The notes under the pieces were generated by a model. The model saw only the letters and a list, made by a program, of their open reading frames with translations, ran no database searches and was not told the origin of the DNA. From contig JAKCOZ010000010.1 in assembly GCA_022605955.1 (NCBI GenBank), positions 2,294,001 to 2,358,000 on the forward strand: DNA of 64,000 nt. Reading direction: 5' to 3'. Shown piece by piece: positions 33,830 through 45,646 of the stretch (the stretch's first letter is position 1; every line of letters begins with the position of its first letter). The DNA is from Rallus limicola (taxonomy: Eukaryota > Chordata > Aves > Gruiformes > Rallidae). The position numbers and the translations under genes were made by a program.

Positions 33830-36677
33830 TACACCGTATTTTTCAAAAGCTTTATTTCAAATGCCAACAAGTGGACTGTAAAAAAAAGTCTTGCTAAAAG
33901 TCAGTTTTCATCTTTTGCAGTTACTGGAGGTGGGCAGACTTCTATTCCTTGTTTCCTAATCACCAAGTTTCTCTCCATGCATCAGTTTTTGTACTTCTGA
34001 TTTCTGATATATTTATAATAACAGTAGAAGTTTGGTCTTTGGACCTGGTACTTCTGCCACTATTTGTTACTGCTTCTTAAAAAACAAGTGAAAAACTGAG
34101 AAGAATCTGAAGTGCTCAGTGATGGCCCAGACCTTTTATACTCACATCTCTTATCTTGAAATTTAATGTCAAGTAGTACTATTTTTTAATTACATCAGAT
34201 TCAAAAGTTTAAAATCAATAAATCACTAATTGTATTTTGTAATATGACTCTCTTTGTTGTTGCAAGGATGGGAATCATATCAGACCATGTCTTTTCACTG
34301 AAGAGTAGCTACAATCTGTAAGAAAGGTTCTTTAAAAATGCATGAAGTATGGTTTGGTTTTATTAAAATGACATAAAAGTTACAAATCATCTCGGGGGGA
34401 GGAAATATTTTGTAGTGCAAAGTGTATGCATCCAGTTCCTAAAAGAACAGAGTCAACTTTTGTATGATAAATGTATGATAACCAATATAATATTGTTTAC
34501 AAAACTCTCAGTTCTTTCCTTTGTGTTTACAAGTATTTTATCTGCAGTCAGCTGAAGAATGAAATGAAAGGGAGCTTCCAGATTAAAAGTTTAATTTATC
34601 TTAAATGAAGATGAAATAGATTTAAATTGATAACATCCAGTTAATGCATGCCTCCTAGCTGTCAGTATCAGAAGAATGCACTTTAATGATAGCACATTTC
34701 GTTAACTTCCTCCTTTTGAATCTTTAAATCAGTGTTTCATCTCATAAATATATAGTATAAGATTTGTCAGGAGATTTTTATGGGTGAATGCTGTAAACTG
34801 CATTAAACATTGCACAGTTCTTGTCAAGTGCTAGTACATTTTTATTATGGCATCTACACTTAGGCAAAGAGAGCGTCCTTTGTTAAGCCTGTCTGTTCAT
34901 GATATTATATTCATGGCTGTTATGTCTCTGTTATATTACTTTTGAAAATAACTTATTCCATTTCCACCACCTAAAAAAAAAAGCAATGTGAGAAGATTAT
35001 ACCAAATTTGCAATCGTGTACCCTGCTTTCCCCCAGAATCATTGTTTAGCAAGTGCTGGTACATGCAAGAAACTTCCATAAAAGCCAGATACAGGAAGAC
35101 TACTGAAAGGCAAAATTCTATGGACTCTAGTCAATAGTGGGCATGTAGGTTTTAAAGCAAAGAGATTTACAGACTTCCAATGAGTATTCATTCAATGCTG
35201 GTATATATTTTTGTGTGTGCCTGCCTTGATGATCCATGTAATGGATATTGGAGTACTTCCATGGTAATGCAAAAGCATGGAATTACCTTTTTGAGATTCT
35301 TTAAGAAGTGTAGAGTCTTCACAAACTGCAAGTTCTTGTGTATGTTTCACCGAAGGTGCAGACACTTCCTCTGCTTCAAAGCAGACCTTGCTGGCACTGC
35401 TTGTTTGGTCTTGCTGTATCAAGTGTATAAAAGCCTGTGAAGGCCATCTGTTCCTGCAGTCTACTCTTCCTCCCCTCCTCATTCCTTGATCTGAGATGAT
35501 AACGCTTTCCCCAGGCACAATTCTAAGTATTTCTAGCCAAACTAGGGCAAGCTAGTATTCTGAGAGCCAAGCAGAATTTAAAGATCAATTTCAGTATTGT
35601 GCAATTTTGCTAATACATGGAGCTGTGCTATGGCTGGCAATAGTTTAATTTCTTTCTTAAGATGCTAGTTAACTAATTTTGATGAATGAGTTATAATCCC
35701 AGAAAGAAAGCTTGCACAATCAGGGAGACTTCCCCTGTTTCGCAGTTGTGTGGAAAGTACTGCCCTGCCTTCCCTGCACAGAATGGACACAGAAGTTTAG
35801 TTCAACGTTATTTTAATTCCCAAAGACTTTGGATCTTTATCTTTGAAGAGAATCATCTTGAAACAGGTTGTATGTGTTTTGGAGAGAAGTATTTTTCACT
35901 TGTTTTGTTGAAGATACATTCCTTTACATGTAAATGTACAAAATAAACGAAGCTAGACAAAGAACATACTTAGTATGACCTAGGGATTAGGGCATTCACC
36001 TGGAAGAGGGTGCTTGGAAGGCTCTAGACTGAACTGTTTCTATCTCCTGTTTAATGACCATCTACTCTACAGTATGTGCAATTTCCCATATCAGACCACA
36101 TGGAATCTTCTTTACCTGCCTTTTTTTTTTTTTTTTCTTGGAAACAGGTAATGATTGTATTTTAATTAGAGCAACCAAAGACTGTGCTGTGCTTGGTTGT
36201 CTGATGGATTTCCATTAGTGCTATAGGGAAGGACACATTGGAAGTGAAGAGTCCTCTGAGTAGCCGCTCCCAGCCAGGGCAAGCCTATCTCATGCTTAAA
36301 GGCAGTAACCATGGGCATTCTTTTCACAGGAGACTCAGTGGCTGCATGTTAATCCTCTGTTTTCTTTCTGTCTTCAGTTAATGGTTTTATGAATGGAATA
36401 GGCCTCTTTTCAGGTACAGTTCTGGAACAGATTTTATTTTCAAACATAAACATAAAACACCCATCTTTTAGTACAAAAAATGTATTTCTGCTTTGTTAAC
36501 AGTTTGATTCCAATTCTGCTATAAGCCACTAGATGGCAAGCGTGAATCCTTGAGATTTAACAAGCCATGTGAGAATGGGAATGCTTTTCAAATAAGAATG
36601 AGTTTCAAAACCGTTAACAAACGCTGCTGTTGTGAACATACCCCTTCAAAATTTAATATCGGCTGCAATAAAATGTA
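33830..36677. other. Intergenic region downstream of TRIP13, no gene recognised
   Basis: About 2.8 kb of AT-rich sequence. No conserved exon, RNA gene or repeat family was recognised. The open stretches here are short and lack splice context or familiar residues. It includes a T-run at about 36121-36136. Confidence 0.5.
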
Positions 36678-37592
36678 ACACCCTAAGCCTAATCCTAACC
36701 TTAACGCTAATGAACCTAACAATTAACACCACTCCTAAACACCCCAATGACCCTAAGCCTAACACTAAAGACTTAACCTAACCCTAACCCAAATCATAAT
36801 GGTCCTAACTCTAACCCTAAACCCTAACCCTAACATTAACCATAACCCTAACCCCTCACCATTACTCTAACCCTAAGTCTAACCCTAATGACTGTAACCC
36901 TAATGACCCTAAACAGAACACTAACCATCACCCTAACCCTAACGACCTTAAGACTAACCATAAACCCCAATGCTAAACCTAACACCCTAACTGTAACCCA
37001 GTTAGGGTTTTGTAACACAGCCCTAAGTCTAATGCCCCTAGCCCTATTGGCCCTTACACTAGGCCTAAGACAAACCACTACCACTAACCTAAATAACCCT
37101 AAACTTAATGGTGTCCTAACCCAAACCTAAACTCTTACCCTAACCTAACCCAAGTAACTCAGATCCTAACCATAATTCTAACCCTAACCCCCAAGCCAAA
37201 CCTTAAACCCTTACGGTGCCCAAAGTATAACCCTAACCCTAACCTTAAAGGTGCCCTAACCCTAATGCTAAAGGTGCCAAATAATGACCCTAATAATGAC
37301 CCTAAACCTAACCCTAATGACCCCAAATCAACCCTAACCCCCAACCTAACCTTAATTGTGCCCTAACCCTAATACTTACTCCTATCCCTAACCCTAATGT
37401 CCATAACACCTAACCCTATACCTAGTGACCCCAACTTTAACCCTAAACACAACCCTAATCAATGGCACAATAACCCTAACCCTAATCCTTAACCCTAAAC
37501 CTAATGACCCTAACCATAATCCTAACCCTTACCCCAACCCTATCCCTTACAACCCTTACTGTAACCCAAACCCTAATTACCTAACCCTAACC
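36678..37592 (-). repeat. Degenerate interstitial telomeric repeat tract (TTAGGG)n
   Basis: The plus strand is a continuous run of CCCTAA and near variants (CCTAA, CCCAA, CCCTTA); I count about 38 exact CCCTAA hexamers in roughly 915 bp. Two interruptions recur: AATGACC-like units and GGTGCCC-like units (for example near 37210, 37249, 37273, 37358). No open gene lies inside; the Val/Arg-rich frames on the minus strand are translation of the repeat. The CCCTAA strand on the plus side means a former chromosome end would have pointed to the left. Confidence 0.93.
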
Positions 37593-37949
37593 AAAGGGTA
37601 GATAATTAATTAGTTTTTTGTTGCTTGCAAAATAGACCTAAGACCCTTTGCCAAGCTGAGCACTGCTTATTTTATGAGATTCTTCTGTGACTAACATTTT
37701 TCCACGCAGCTGTAAGTTTTTGTTTCTCATCCAGGTCCTATGACATGATTTTTAAAACTTGCAGGACAGGAGGCTGAAGAGAGAAGGCTTTTATTACCCA
37801 ACGTATCCACTGAAAATTATGTAAAGACAGTGGGTTTTCTAAGATAAATCTTAAAGGTTAAATAACAGTCTAAAACCGTGAGCCTGTGGAAATACACGAT
37901 TCCTGTCAAATGATCCTACTTCCAGTGCTGCACTCTGGAATTTACAGTT

Positions 37950-38854
37950 TAGAAAGGAATGAGAACTCAGGAGAGTTGAGGCCAGACTCTGAGAATGATC
38001 TGATGAATTTAAAGCAAGTTTATAGAGATCAACAGAGGGTTTGTGTTTGTTTATTTATATGCTCTATATGTGTCTGTAAGATAAAGTGCTGGGCAGCGCT
38101 GGGGGACCATTGCACCACGACTGCTCCAATGCGTTAGCAAAGCACATCAGTTTATATAGAAAAATATAATATATATTCATCAGATTTCCTGGAAAGGCTG
38201 TCTTATGTTGATGAGTTCTCTGAATCCATTTACATAGTCCAAGCATGTGCAGAAAATTAGGGTTAGGGTCTTTTCACCCTCCAGTGGACGTTCATAGTCT
38301 TCCTCACACTGTCTGCTAGTTGAACTTTGGGCTTCCTTTGTCCATATGTAGTCATGGCCATTCTTCAGCCCTGGATTCCCTGCTCTATGTGACAGCAGGC
38401 AGGAGTGTGTGTGAGTGGATAATCCCACCTGTGGTGTTTGCCTTTAGTAGTGTCCTCCTTATCATTATTCATGGGTGAGGTTCAGTTCTGTATGTCCTAT
38501 TTTGCATATCTTGGTGTTGTCTGTGCCCATTGAAGCCAAATGGAAGCCCTCTGGCTTGACTTTTAGGCAGCTGAATAGTGTCTTGATTTGGATTCAGGGC
38601 ATATTATCTGTTGAAGGGATCCAAGGCTCAACACAGGTTTCAGTTCTTTGAATTATGCAACACTGCCCTGTTTAGTCTCAGCTTACAGAACAACTCAGGT
38701 TTGAGCTATCTACACAACTCTATGGGTTGTCTCTGCAGAGATGGGCCCCCAAGGCAATCCAAGGCTGAGTTGTTTTTACAACCCTCATGAGTTGCCTGGT
38801 GCACTAGGCATCACTGAAACCTGTTTATGAGCTCTGAGCCAGATGATCCTCACA
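37950..38854 (-). mobile_element. Candidate retroviral LTR (minus strand) next to env-like remnant
   Basis: On the minus strand a TG start at 38854 follows a purine-rich AGGGTGGAA, as expected after a polypurine tract. A TATATAAA box lies at 38158-38151 and AATAAA at 38055-38050, in the right order and spacing for U3, R and U5. The far end is not clear and 37950 is an estimate. No second matching LTR was found in the window. Confidence 0.5.
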
Positions 38855-38888
38855 TTCCACCCTGTGACTTGAGTCACAACTGAACCAC

Positions 38889-39730
38889 TTATATGTTATC
38901 ATTAACCAAGGTATGGGCATAAGCATAGCCAGGTATTCCAGTTTCTCGGTGAACCCTCGCCCAAGAGAGAGATTTTACCATAATTCTTTTAACACAACTG
39001 ACAGCAGTACTTATTACAATAACACAAATGATAATAACAATTAATGTTTGCAACAGGTTGATAATTCTAACAAAAATATTTCCCAACCAAATGTCCTTTA
39101 TGTGGTTCTGCTGCTCGTGTAAGTTCTGCTATCTTCTTAATCTTCTGGAGGTTTTCCTGAAGAGGTAGTGGCACATTAGGAATTGTAGTAAAGCTTTTAT
39201 GTATCACAGTAACGTCTCAGGAATTGTCAGGGATTTAACCCTTTCATTTGTATGACCAAACACTGAGATTGCTGATATAAACCAGGAATTTTTCCATAAA
39301 GGCAATGATTAAGCAAATAGCTTACTTACACAAGCATATGTAAGAGTCTCTCTGGTTGTGTTAATCATGCAAATGAGATGTATGACTGTACAAGATTTTT
39401 CAATGGCAGAGTGTGCAGCTATTCTATTTGAGTAATAATTCACTGACTTAAGCTTTGGATAATTATAATTATTAACCTTTCTCAATAAAGTGTTTGGAAG
39501 CTTGACAGAAAAAGCAATCTGACAGCAAGGCTGGAATCTTATGGGGAATAATATTATTACTTTGAGAAATTTGTGTGGGAGGTTTAACATTTGTTCTGCT
39601 TTCCTCTTTTCTCTCAGGGATATAAAACAAATATTGGGATGGTGCCATGGGAACTAGAGCTGCATTTGCTTTTCTGGAAGCTCTCTTCTGCATTAACCTG
39701 CTGCCAATTATTGTTCTAACATTCAATTCT
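38889..39730 (-). pseudogene. Decayed retroviral env-like remnant (transmembrane end)
   Basis: On the minus strand, an open stretch ending at 38889 encodes a hydrophobic membrane anchor (core LIVIIICVIVI) preceded by a short amphipathic part and followed by a basic cytoplasmic tail. Its stop codon lies about 20 bp before the polypurine-like tract and LTR, the normal position of env. Upstream, at 39309-39590 in the same frame and 39472-39726 in another, further coding-like stretches with possible glycosylation sites are separated by stops and at least one frameshift. The element is clearly broken. The retroviral class is not assignable by eye, and it may extend to about 40.7 kb. Confidence 0.45.
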
Positions 39731-42700
39731 TATTTGTAGATTATGTACTAAATACAATGTAGAGCACACTTCTGAAACTGAACAGTAAGTTATACTAAGT
39801 TTTCATATAGCTAAATCAGTGAACCTTTGGAGAGTATCATCTATCCCTTAATGCAATAAAAATTTGTGTCAACTGATGGCTCCTTTGACAAGAAAACCAA
39901 GAGTCAGTAGCAGTTATTCTCAAGTTTTTTATACCAGAAATCTGAATTTCATTATCTGTATCAGAGGTTAATTCTTTCTGAAGAAACTAACTATGCACAT
40001 GTTTCTCACCAAAAGAATAAAAAAGTAGTTAGAAGCAGAATTGGCAAACTTGTACTAGAAGCATTAACTTTTTACTAATTCTTTGTTCAAAGAAATGAGA
40101 AGACAAGGGCAGCAGTCTTTGATTTAAGAGAAGAAGAACACGTAGACATACACACCACACCACTCCCACCAAACTAAAAAAAAAGCCTTCCACACACCAA
40201 AGCTAGTTTTCCTATCTTTTCTGAAGAGGATGCTAGAAGGTAGATAATTTTAGTAGGCCTCAGAATGCGGGGAATTCCTGCTGTCCCAGCCTGCCAGATG
40301 GAAACCTAATGCTGCAGCTCAATGTCCCCAAGTCCAGCCATGGAGTGAGCATGTATGCCCAACAGGACTGTTAATACAGCTCACCCCATAGACCACAACA
40401 TATGAAAATAGCATCTGGTTTGAAGTTTGGTAGCATTCACACACAATATCCAAGCCCGTCCTCTGAGAAATGGCTAGGAGGCATGATTTAATGTCAGGAC
40501 AGGGTACAGTGATGACTCAGTCAGACATGCATACTGACCAGCCACCTGTTTACACTCTTATTAACATTTCTATTTTGTTGCACTTGTTCTTTCCCAATCC
40601 ATCTTGGTATCTGCTTTTCCTCACCTTTGATCCTTTCCTTTAAACATCCCTTAATATGCTTCATGTGATCCCAAAATTCTCCTCCTCATGGATCCCATAA
40701 CCCCTATACCCTAGACCTATACCCCTTTGGGCAATAACTTCCACGAGGCAGGTTGGGGAAGAGTTTCTTTCCTCCATCTGTGAGTTGCATTCAAGGGTGA
40801 AGGTAGATGGGGGAAGTATTGGTCCTAACTCCAACCCATGTGGACCAGAAAACCGTGCCTATAGCTACTTAGATCTCACGTCAGCACACACCTTGTCAGT
40901 GTTTGGAAATACCTGCCCACATGGAAGTAGCGCTGGGTGCCTCATAGAAAACCAAACAGGCAAGAGGAAGAACCACAGCTGTGCTCTTCCTGGAAGTCAC
41001 TCATATGGCATAGTTCAGGAACTTAGTAGTTCTGATTTAACTTCTCTTCCTTGTGAGACACAGCCAGATTTTAGCTGCTGCATCATGCCAAAATCTTTTG
41101 GTCTCTGGATACATCAGTTTCTGCATCTGAAACAACAAAGATTCTGCATAAACTTGAGCTTTTCCAGACACTTCATGGTACCAAAAAGGCACATCTGTGC
41201 TTGCATATGAGCCCAGAGGGAGCCAGCAGAGAACAAGGGAAGAACCAGAAGCAAAGTGTTAGGCAGTTAGGCAGACTTCTATCAAGGAAACCTTTCCCCT
41301 CAGTTTTCAGAAGAATTCTACCTGCTGAGAATGACTCAGCATTCATACTGAGAAAGAACTCGCCCTCCCTTATTACACTGACACACACCAGACACACACC
41401 AGCAATTTTTAGCCTATTGTCTTTTCAGAAAGCCATAGAATATAGTTCTTCCTGCTGGGAAAAACACTGACTACTAGAGCATGGAGAAGCCCACAGACTC
41501 CATCTCCTTTTGGGTAAGGGTTCCAGCCACTTTGCAATGGACTGGGGCTCCTGTGGTGCTTGTGTTCTGACAGCAGCAGGAGCACGGCTACTCAGTGGAG
41601 GGGGATGAGCTAAGGGGTAATCAGAGCACAGGCACTGTTACCAATGAGAGTGCAATCCCACAGGCCCTGACCATAGCAGGCAACACAGGGTGCTGAGAAC
41701 AGGGTCTTTTGGAGGTCCTGAACATAAGTAATACATCAGATCCCACAAACAGCAGAAGGTGGAGCCAGAAGCAGGTCTGGTTACAAGGGTACAATGCTCA
41801 CACAAGGGGCCCACCCAGTAGACAAGCTACATACAGCGTAGGTCCAAAGCTGACCCAAGAGACACAGCTTCAAACAGGCATACCTACAGCACAGCTCAGG
41901 CAGAGAGTAGCACCCTAGTCCAGGGCTTTGATAGTACACCTTGCACCTGTGGGCAAGGGGTTTAGGTGGAGGCCCACATGAGGCTTCTCAGGGCCATTAA
42001 GATGGCCCTGGTGCATTCAGAACCCTCACACATGGCTGATGGCGTGTGCCCCTTAAAGCTAAATGGGGTAACACCACTGCAAATGTACCTCATAGTGTTG
42101 TTTCTGCATTTTGAAACAGAACTTGGATGGATTACCTGCAAACCTGCTTTGCAGCTGTTGCAATAGTTTAAATACTTGGGCTCTTGTCTAATGTAAAACC
42201 ATCTCCACATGCTTGGCTGGATTTGGGAACTTTCTGAAGGCAATTAGTCACATACATAAATGGTATGTGAGCCATGTTTCACTTCACTGAAGGTGCCAGT
42301 GAAAAAGAAAAAGAGTGGAAAAGAGTTCTTTAGCCCATAAAATACTATTTTTTCTTCCCTTTGTTAGCTTTGTTCTTCCTCTACCACTTTGGCCAGTGTT
42401 GGGTTTTAGTTTGCATTCAGTGTTTTATATAAGAGTATGTTATGTAGTATGTATTGATGCTGTCTTTTCCTCTTTTTAATCATCCACACCGGTTAACTTG
42501 GAGGCTACAGTGCTCAGCCAGCATTTACTAAAGTGATTAACTAAGATGCATTTTATAATATTTTATTATTGTTTTTTTTACTTACTGAAATAAACTGAAT
42601 GGTTAGTGTGGATGTTTGCACAGGGCTTATTACATTTTTCCAGCTTTCTTAAATAGAATCATAAGGATTTTCACAAAAAAGAAAATCAGATAATGTCACT

Positions 42701-42781
42701 GAATAATGTGCTTGATCATGCCTAGTTTTAGAATAGCCTATTCCCAGTCTTGCCTCTGACTATTAAATAGCTTTGAGAAAC
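39731..42781. other. Intergenic region, no gene recognised; possibly more of the decayed element on the left
   Basis: About 3 kb. A minus-strand stop-free stretch ends at 40521 (stop complement at 40521-40523) and might belong to the env-like remnant. The 141-codon plus-strand frame at 40785-41210 has no recognisable domain. The part at about 41500-42170 is richer in GC and looks like an unnamed interspersed repeat rather than a gene. Confidence 0.35.
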
Positions 42782-44095
42782 TGTGGTGGTTGAGCCCTGG
42801 CCAAAGGCCAGACGCCCACCAAAATCAGTCTATTGCTCCCCTTCGTAGTTGGACAGGGGAGAAAAATATAATTGGGCGGCTCAAGAGGCAAACTCGTTAA
42901 TGACGCGGGCAAAACAGACTCAACCCAGAGTGCTGAAGAGAAAGTTATCTAATTTATTACACTACACTAAAGAGAAAACAGCGAAAAAGAACCAGAGTCA
43001 GGAGTGCCACCAACAATCTTGAAACAAATGCAACCAGGCAAACACTTTTCCCCACCACTCCCTCCTTAGCAGGCTTTTGGTTAGAAGTTTGCTCCCTTCT
43101 TCCCTCCCGGTGCCAGCCCAGGAGGGGCAGGGACTGGGGAAATGGGGGTCTCGGTAACACCTTCCCCCCACCCCTCCATTCTAAAGCAGACTTCCCTTTA
43201 GCCATGATTTTGCTCCCTTCTTCCCCTCTCCTGCTCGCAGCACAGGACAGGGGGGCAGGGACTAGGAGATGGGGGCTTCGGTCAGTCCCTTGCAAGATGG
43301 TTTCCTTCTCGGCCGGGATGGGGGCATCCATTCCACACAGCCTCCCCCTGCTGCACCGTAGGGTCCCACCCATAAGAGCCAGTCCTCCACGAACTTTCTC
43401 CAAGGCAAATCTCTTCCCACCAGGCTTCATCTCTGCTCTGGCAGGCAGCAACAAATCACAGTGTCTCTCAGTCCCAGTCCTCCACGGGGCTATGATGCCT
43501 CCTCCAGCAAACCTGTTTGGCTCATCTCTGTAGGTCGCTTGTGCTGGCAGGGGCTCATCCCAACGTAAGTAACTGCATCTTCTCTGTGTCTCCACCGGCT
43601 CCATCCAGCGTGGAGCCTCTCCACCGGGCAGGTCGGGTCTCTGCCTCCTCCATGGGTCCTTTCCTCCGGCTCCTTCAGGTGCTTCTGCTCAGGCTGCAGG
43701 GGCATCTCTTGCCCGGGTACCTCGTCGCCTCCTCCCCCAGCCTTTCCTGCCTTTTCTGTCTGTCAACTGCTTACATTTATATGCAAATAGACATCCCAAT
43801 GCCCTTAACGGGCCAAACTTTGCGGCCTTCCTGGCACTCCGGGCTCTGGTGGAGTCTTTGTCTATGTGTGATTCTCAGAGGCGCTATAAGCAGGTTTGCA
43901 GAAGATTCTAGCAGCCATTTGCTGCAGCCCCTGGCCCCCTCTCTCTTTCTCAGTAGCCAACTATGCACAACTGCTACAGAAACTTCTTTAGGCTTTAGGT
44001 AAAGTGTTTTGAGGCAGCATTCATGTGGGTGCCCTTGAGAACAACCTTTATATCTCTGTGATGCCCATGCTTTCAAATATGTCTGGGGCATTACA
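42782..44095 (+). mobile_element. Solo LTR of the TGTGGTGGTT family (avian ERV)
   Basis: Begins TGTGGTGGTTGAGCCCTGGC and ends GGCATTACA. Flanking hexamers AGAAAC (42776-42781) and AAAAAC (44096-44101) look like a target-site duplication with one change. It shares its beginning and many internal phrases with the LTR at 61428-62621. At about 1.3 kb it is long for a solo LTR, owing to GC-rich internal imperfect repeats. The 215-codon frame inside is incidental. Confidence 0.8.
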
Positions 44096-44495
44096 AAAAA
44101 CAGCGCTGGGAACAGTAGAGAGGAAATCTTGACCCGGCCACTACATTAGCTACATTAGGCTTGTCAGAAGACTCAAATCTACCTAGCAATCATTGATGTC
44201 ATGGTCAGGCTGACACATTAATCATAGTATGACTTCTTGGCCAGTGTCCAATTCACTTTGAAAGATCAATACTTTGCAAAGGGGCAAGGTCTGACATAAG
44301 CCATGGAGAACTGTCTCATCCTTGAGCTTACGTTACCTAGCCTTGCCTTTGTTAGGAACTGATGTCAGGAACACAGTCTTCACCATTGCACCTCATGGGC
44401 ACTCTGGTTCACCCATCACCATCCCTCCTACTCACTGACATTCACCCAGCTTCTCTTTCCATCTGCTGACGCCTGTTAACAGCCCAGCTTTTTCC

Positions 44496-44898
44496 TGGTT
44501 CTGGCCAGGCCAGAGCTAACTTCCCCAAGCAGCCAGCCCAGGTGAGCTGAGTTAGCCCAGGCTGTTTCCATACCACCTGATATCACACCCCCATAAAAGG
44601 GGCTGGTTGGGGGAGGGTGGGTCTGTGCAGCTCTGGGGCAGTCTGAATGTGGTCAGGTGTCAGGTTGGTCAGTGTGTTGGTCACTGCTCTGTGTTGCTGC
44701 CTTGTTGGGTTGGTAAAGTGCTCTGTGTGATCACTGTGTCTATGTATTCTGTCATGGGCTCTGTTGTTCTGCTCTTGTGTTGCTGTGTCAGTAATGGTCC
44801 TTACCCCACCCTGTGGGGCTTTGTCTGCTTTATCTCCTGGGGAGGGGTGAGTGAGTGGTGTGAGGTGCGCAGCTGCTACCTGGGGCTGTACCATGGCA
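44496..44898 (+). mobile_element. Solo LTR, second family (TGGTTCTGGCCAGGCC start)
   Basis: Shares with 58560-58940 the start TTCTGGCCAGGCCAGAG, CCAAGCAGCCAGCCCAGG and TGAGCTGAGTTA, and the same order of a TATA-like CATAAAAGG, a GGTAAAGTGC signal and a conserved 3' end. That order is promoter, then polyadenylation region, as in an LTR. No flanking duplication is obvious. Confidence 0.75.
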
Positions 44899-45319
44899 AG
44901 CCTATGTATATCCCAGTCTGGTTTCTGTGTTTGTAGCATTCCAAGTATGCTAAATATATTTCCCAGGAAAGGTTGGTCTTTGTTTGTGGGATGGGCTTTA
45001 TGAGGACAGCTGCTTGGTCCAACTGGTCACCTTCTGTGTTGCATGTAAAAGTCAGGTTTGGTATTGGCCTCTAGCTGAGGGATTCTATCTGTGAATACTT
45101 CAGGATTGCACATTGGCAGTGTGAATGGGGCCTTACTGTCCTTCTTAGAATACTTATAAATAATGGAATTTTGTAAGCAATCATCTTTACTGCCTGCTGT
45201 ATATGCTCACTTCCCTGCATACAGGTAAGCAGTCCTGGGCCAGCTTCCTGAAGGTCACAGTGAAATATTCTGGTTCTGTTAGCCAAGACTGGTGAGGCTT
45301 CACACAGCAGCCATGACTA

Positions 45320-45455
45320 CTGTTGTTCCCCTCTCCCTGAGGTGTCCCAGCAAATTGCCCTGTGGGTGCTTTTGTCCATTTCTTTTTCCCATCCCACTGG
45401 GGAAGAAGTGAGTGGTGTGGAGTGCTCAGCTGGGGCTGGACCACAACATCCAGGA
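45320..45455 (+). mobile_element. 3' fragment of the second LTR family
   Basis: TGTTGTTCCCCTCTCC and GAAGTGAGTGGTGTGGAGTG, then CAGCTGGGGCTGGACCA, match in order the last third of the LTR at 44496-44898. Only the 3' part is present. Confidence 0.55.
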
Positions 45456-45578
45456 AAAAAGGCAGATGTAATATCTTAAAATGCTGTAAAAAATATCCTC
45501 ATGGTCTTTATACAAAGAAAATCCATTGTTAGCTATTGCTTATTTCAAGATGAAATCTGACTTTTACATTCAGATTCC

Positions 45579-45646
45579 AGTCAGACAAACATGTAATATA
45601 AGACATATAAAACTTTATATGTCTTATATTACATGTTTGTCTGACT
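45579..45646. repeat. Near-perfect 68-bp palindrome
   Basis: Two 33-bp arms (45579-45611 and 45614-45646) are exact reverse complements around a 2-bp spacer AC. The outer part of each arm is AGTCAGACAAACATG and its complement; the inner part is AT-rich. Flanks beyond the arms do not pair, and no target-site duplication is evident. Confidence 0.95.

Noticed and set aside
36848..37344. Val/Arg- and Gly/Leu-rich minus-strand frames
   Set aside because: They are translation of the TTAGGG-type repeat, not genes.
36678..37592. Evenly repeated units considered as a CRISPR array
   Set aside because: This is a eukaryotic window. The repeats are short telomeric hexamers without spacers.
40785..41210. 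141-codon plus-strand frame considered as a gene
   Set aside because: It has no recognisable domain, no splice or promoter context, and lies next to retroelement debris. It is more likely chance.
41700..42170. GC-richer stretch considered as an exon of NKD2 or another gene
   Set aside because: No frame gives familiar residues and no splice pattern was found. It looks like an unnamed interspersed repeat.
42957..43604. 215-codon minus-strand frame
   Set aside because: It lies wholly inside the solo LTR with GC-rich repeats and is an incidental frame.
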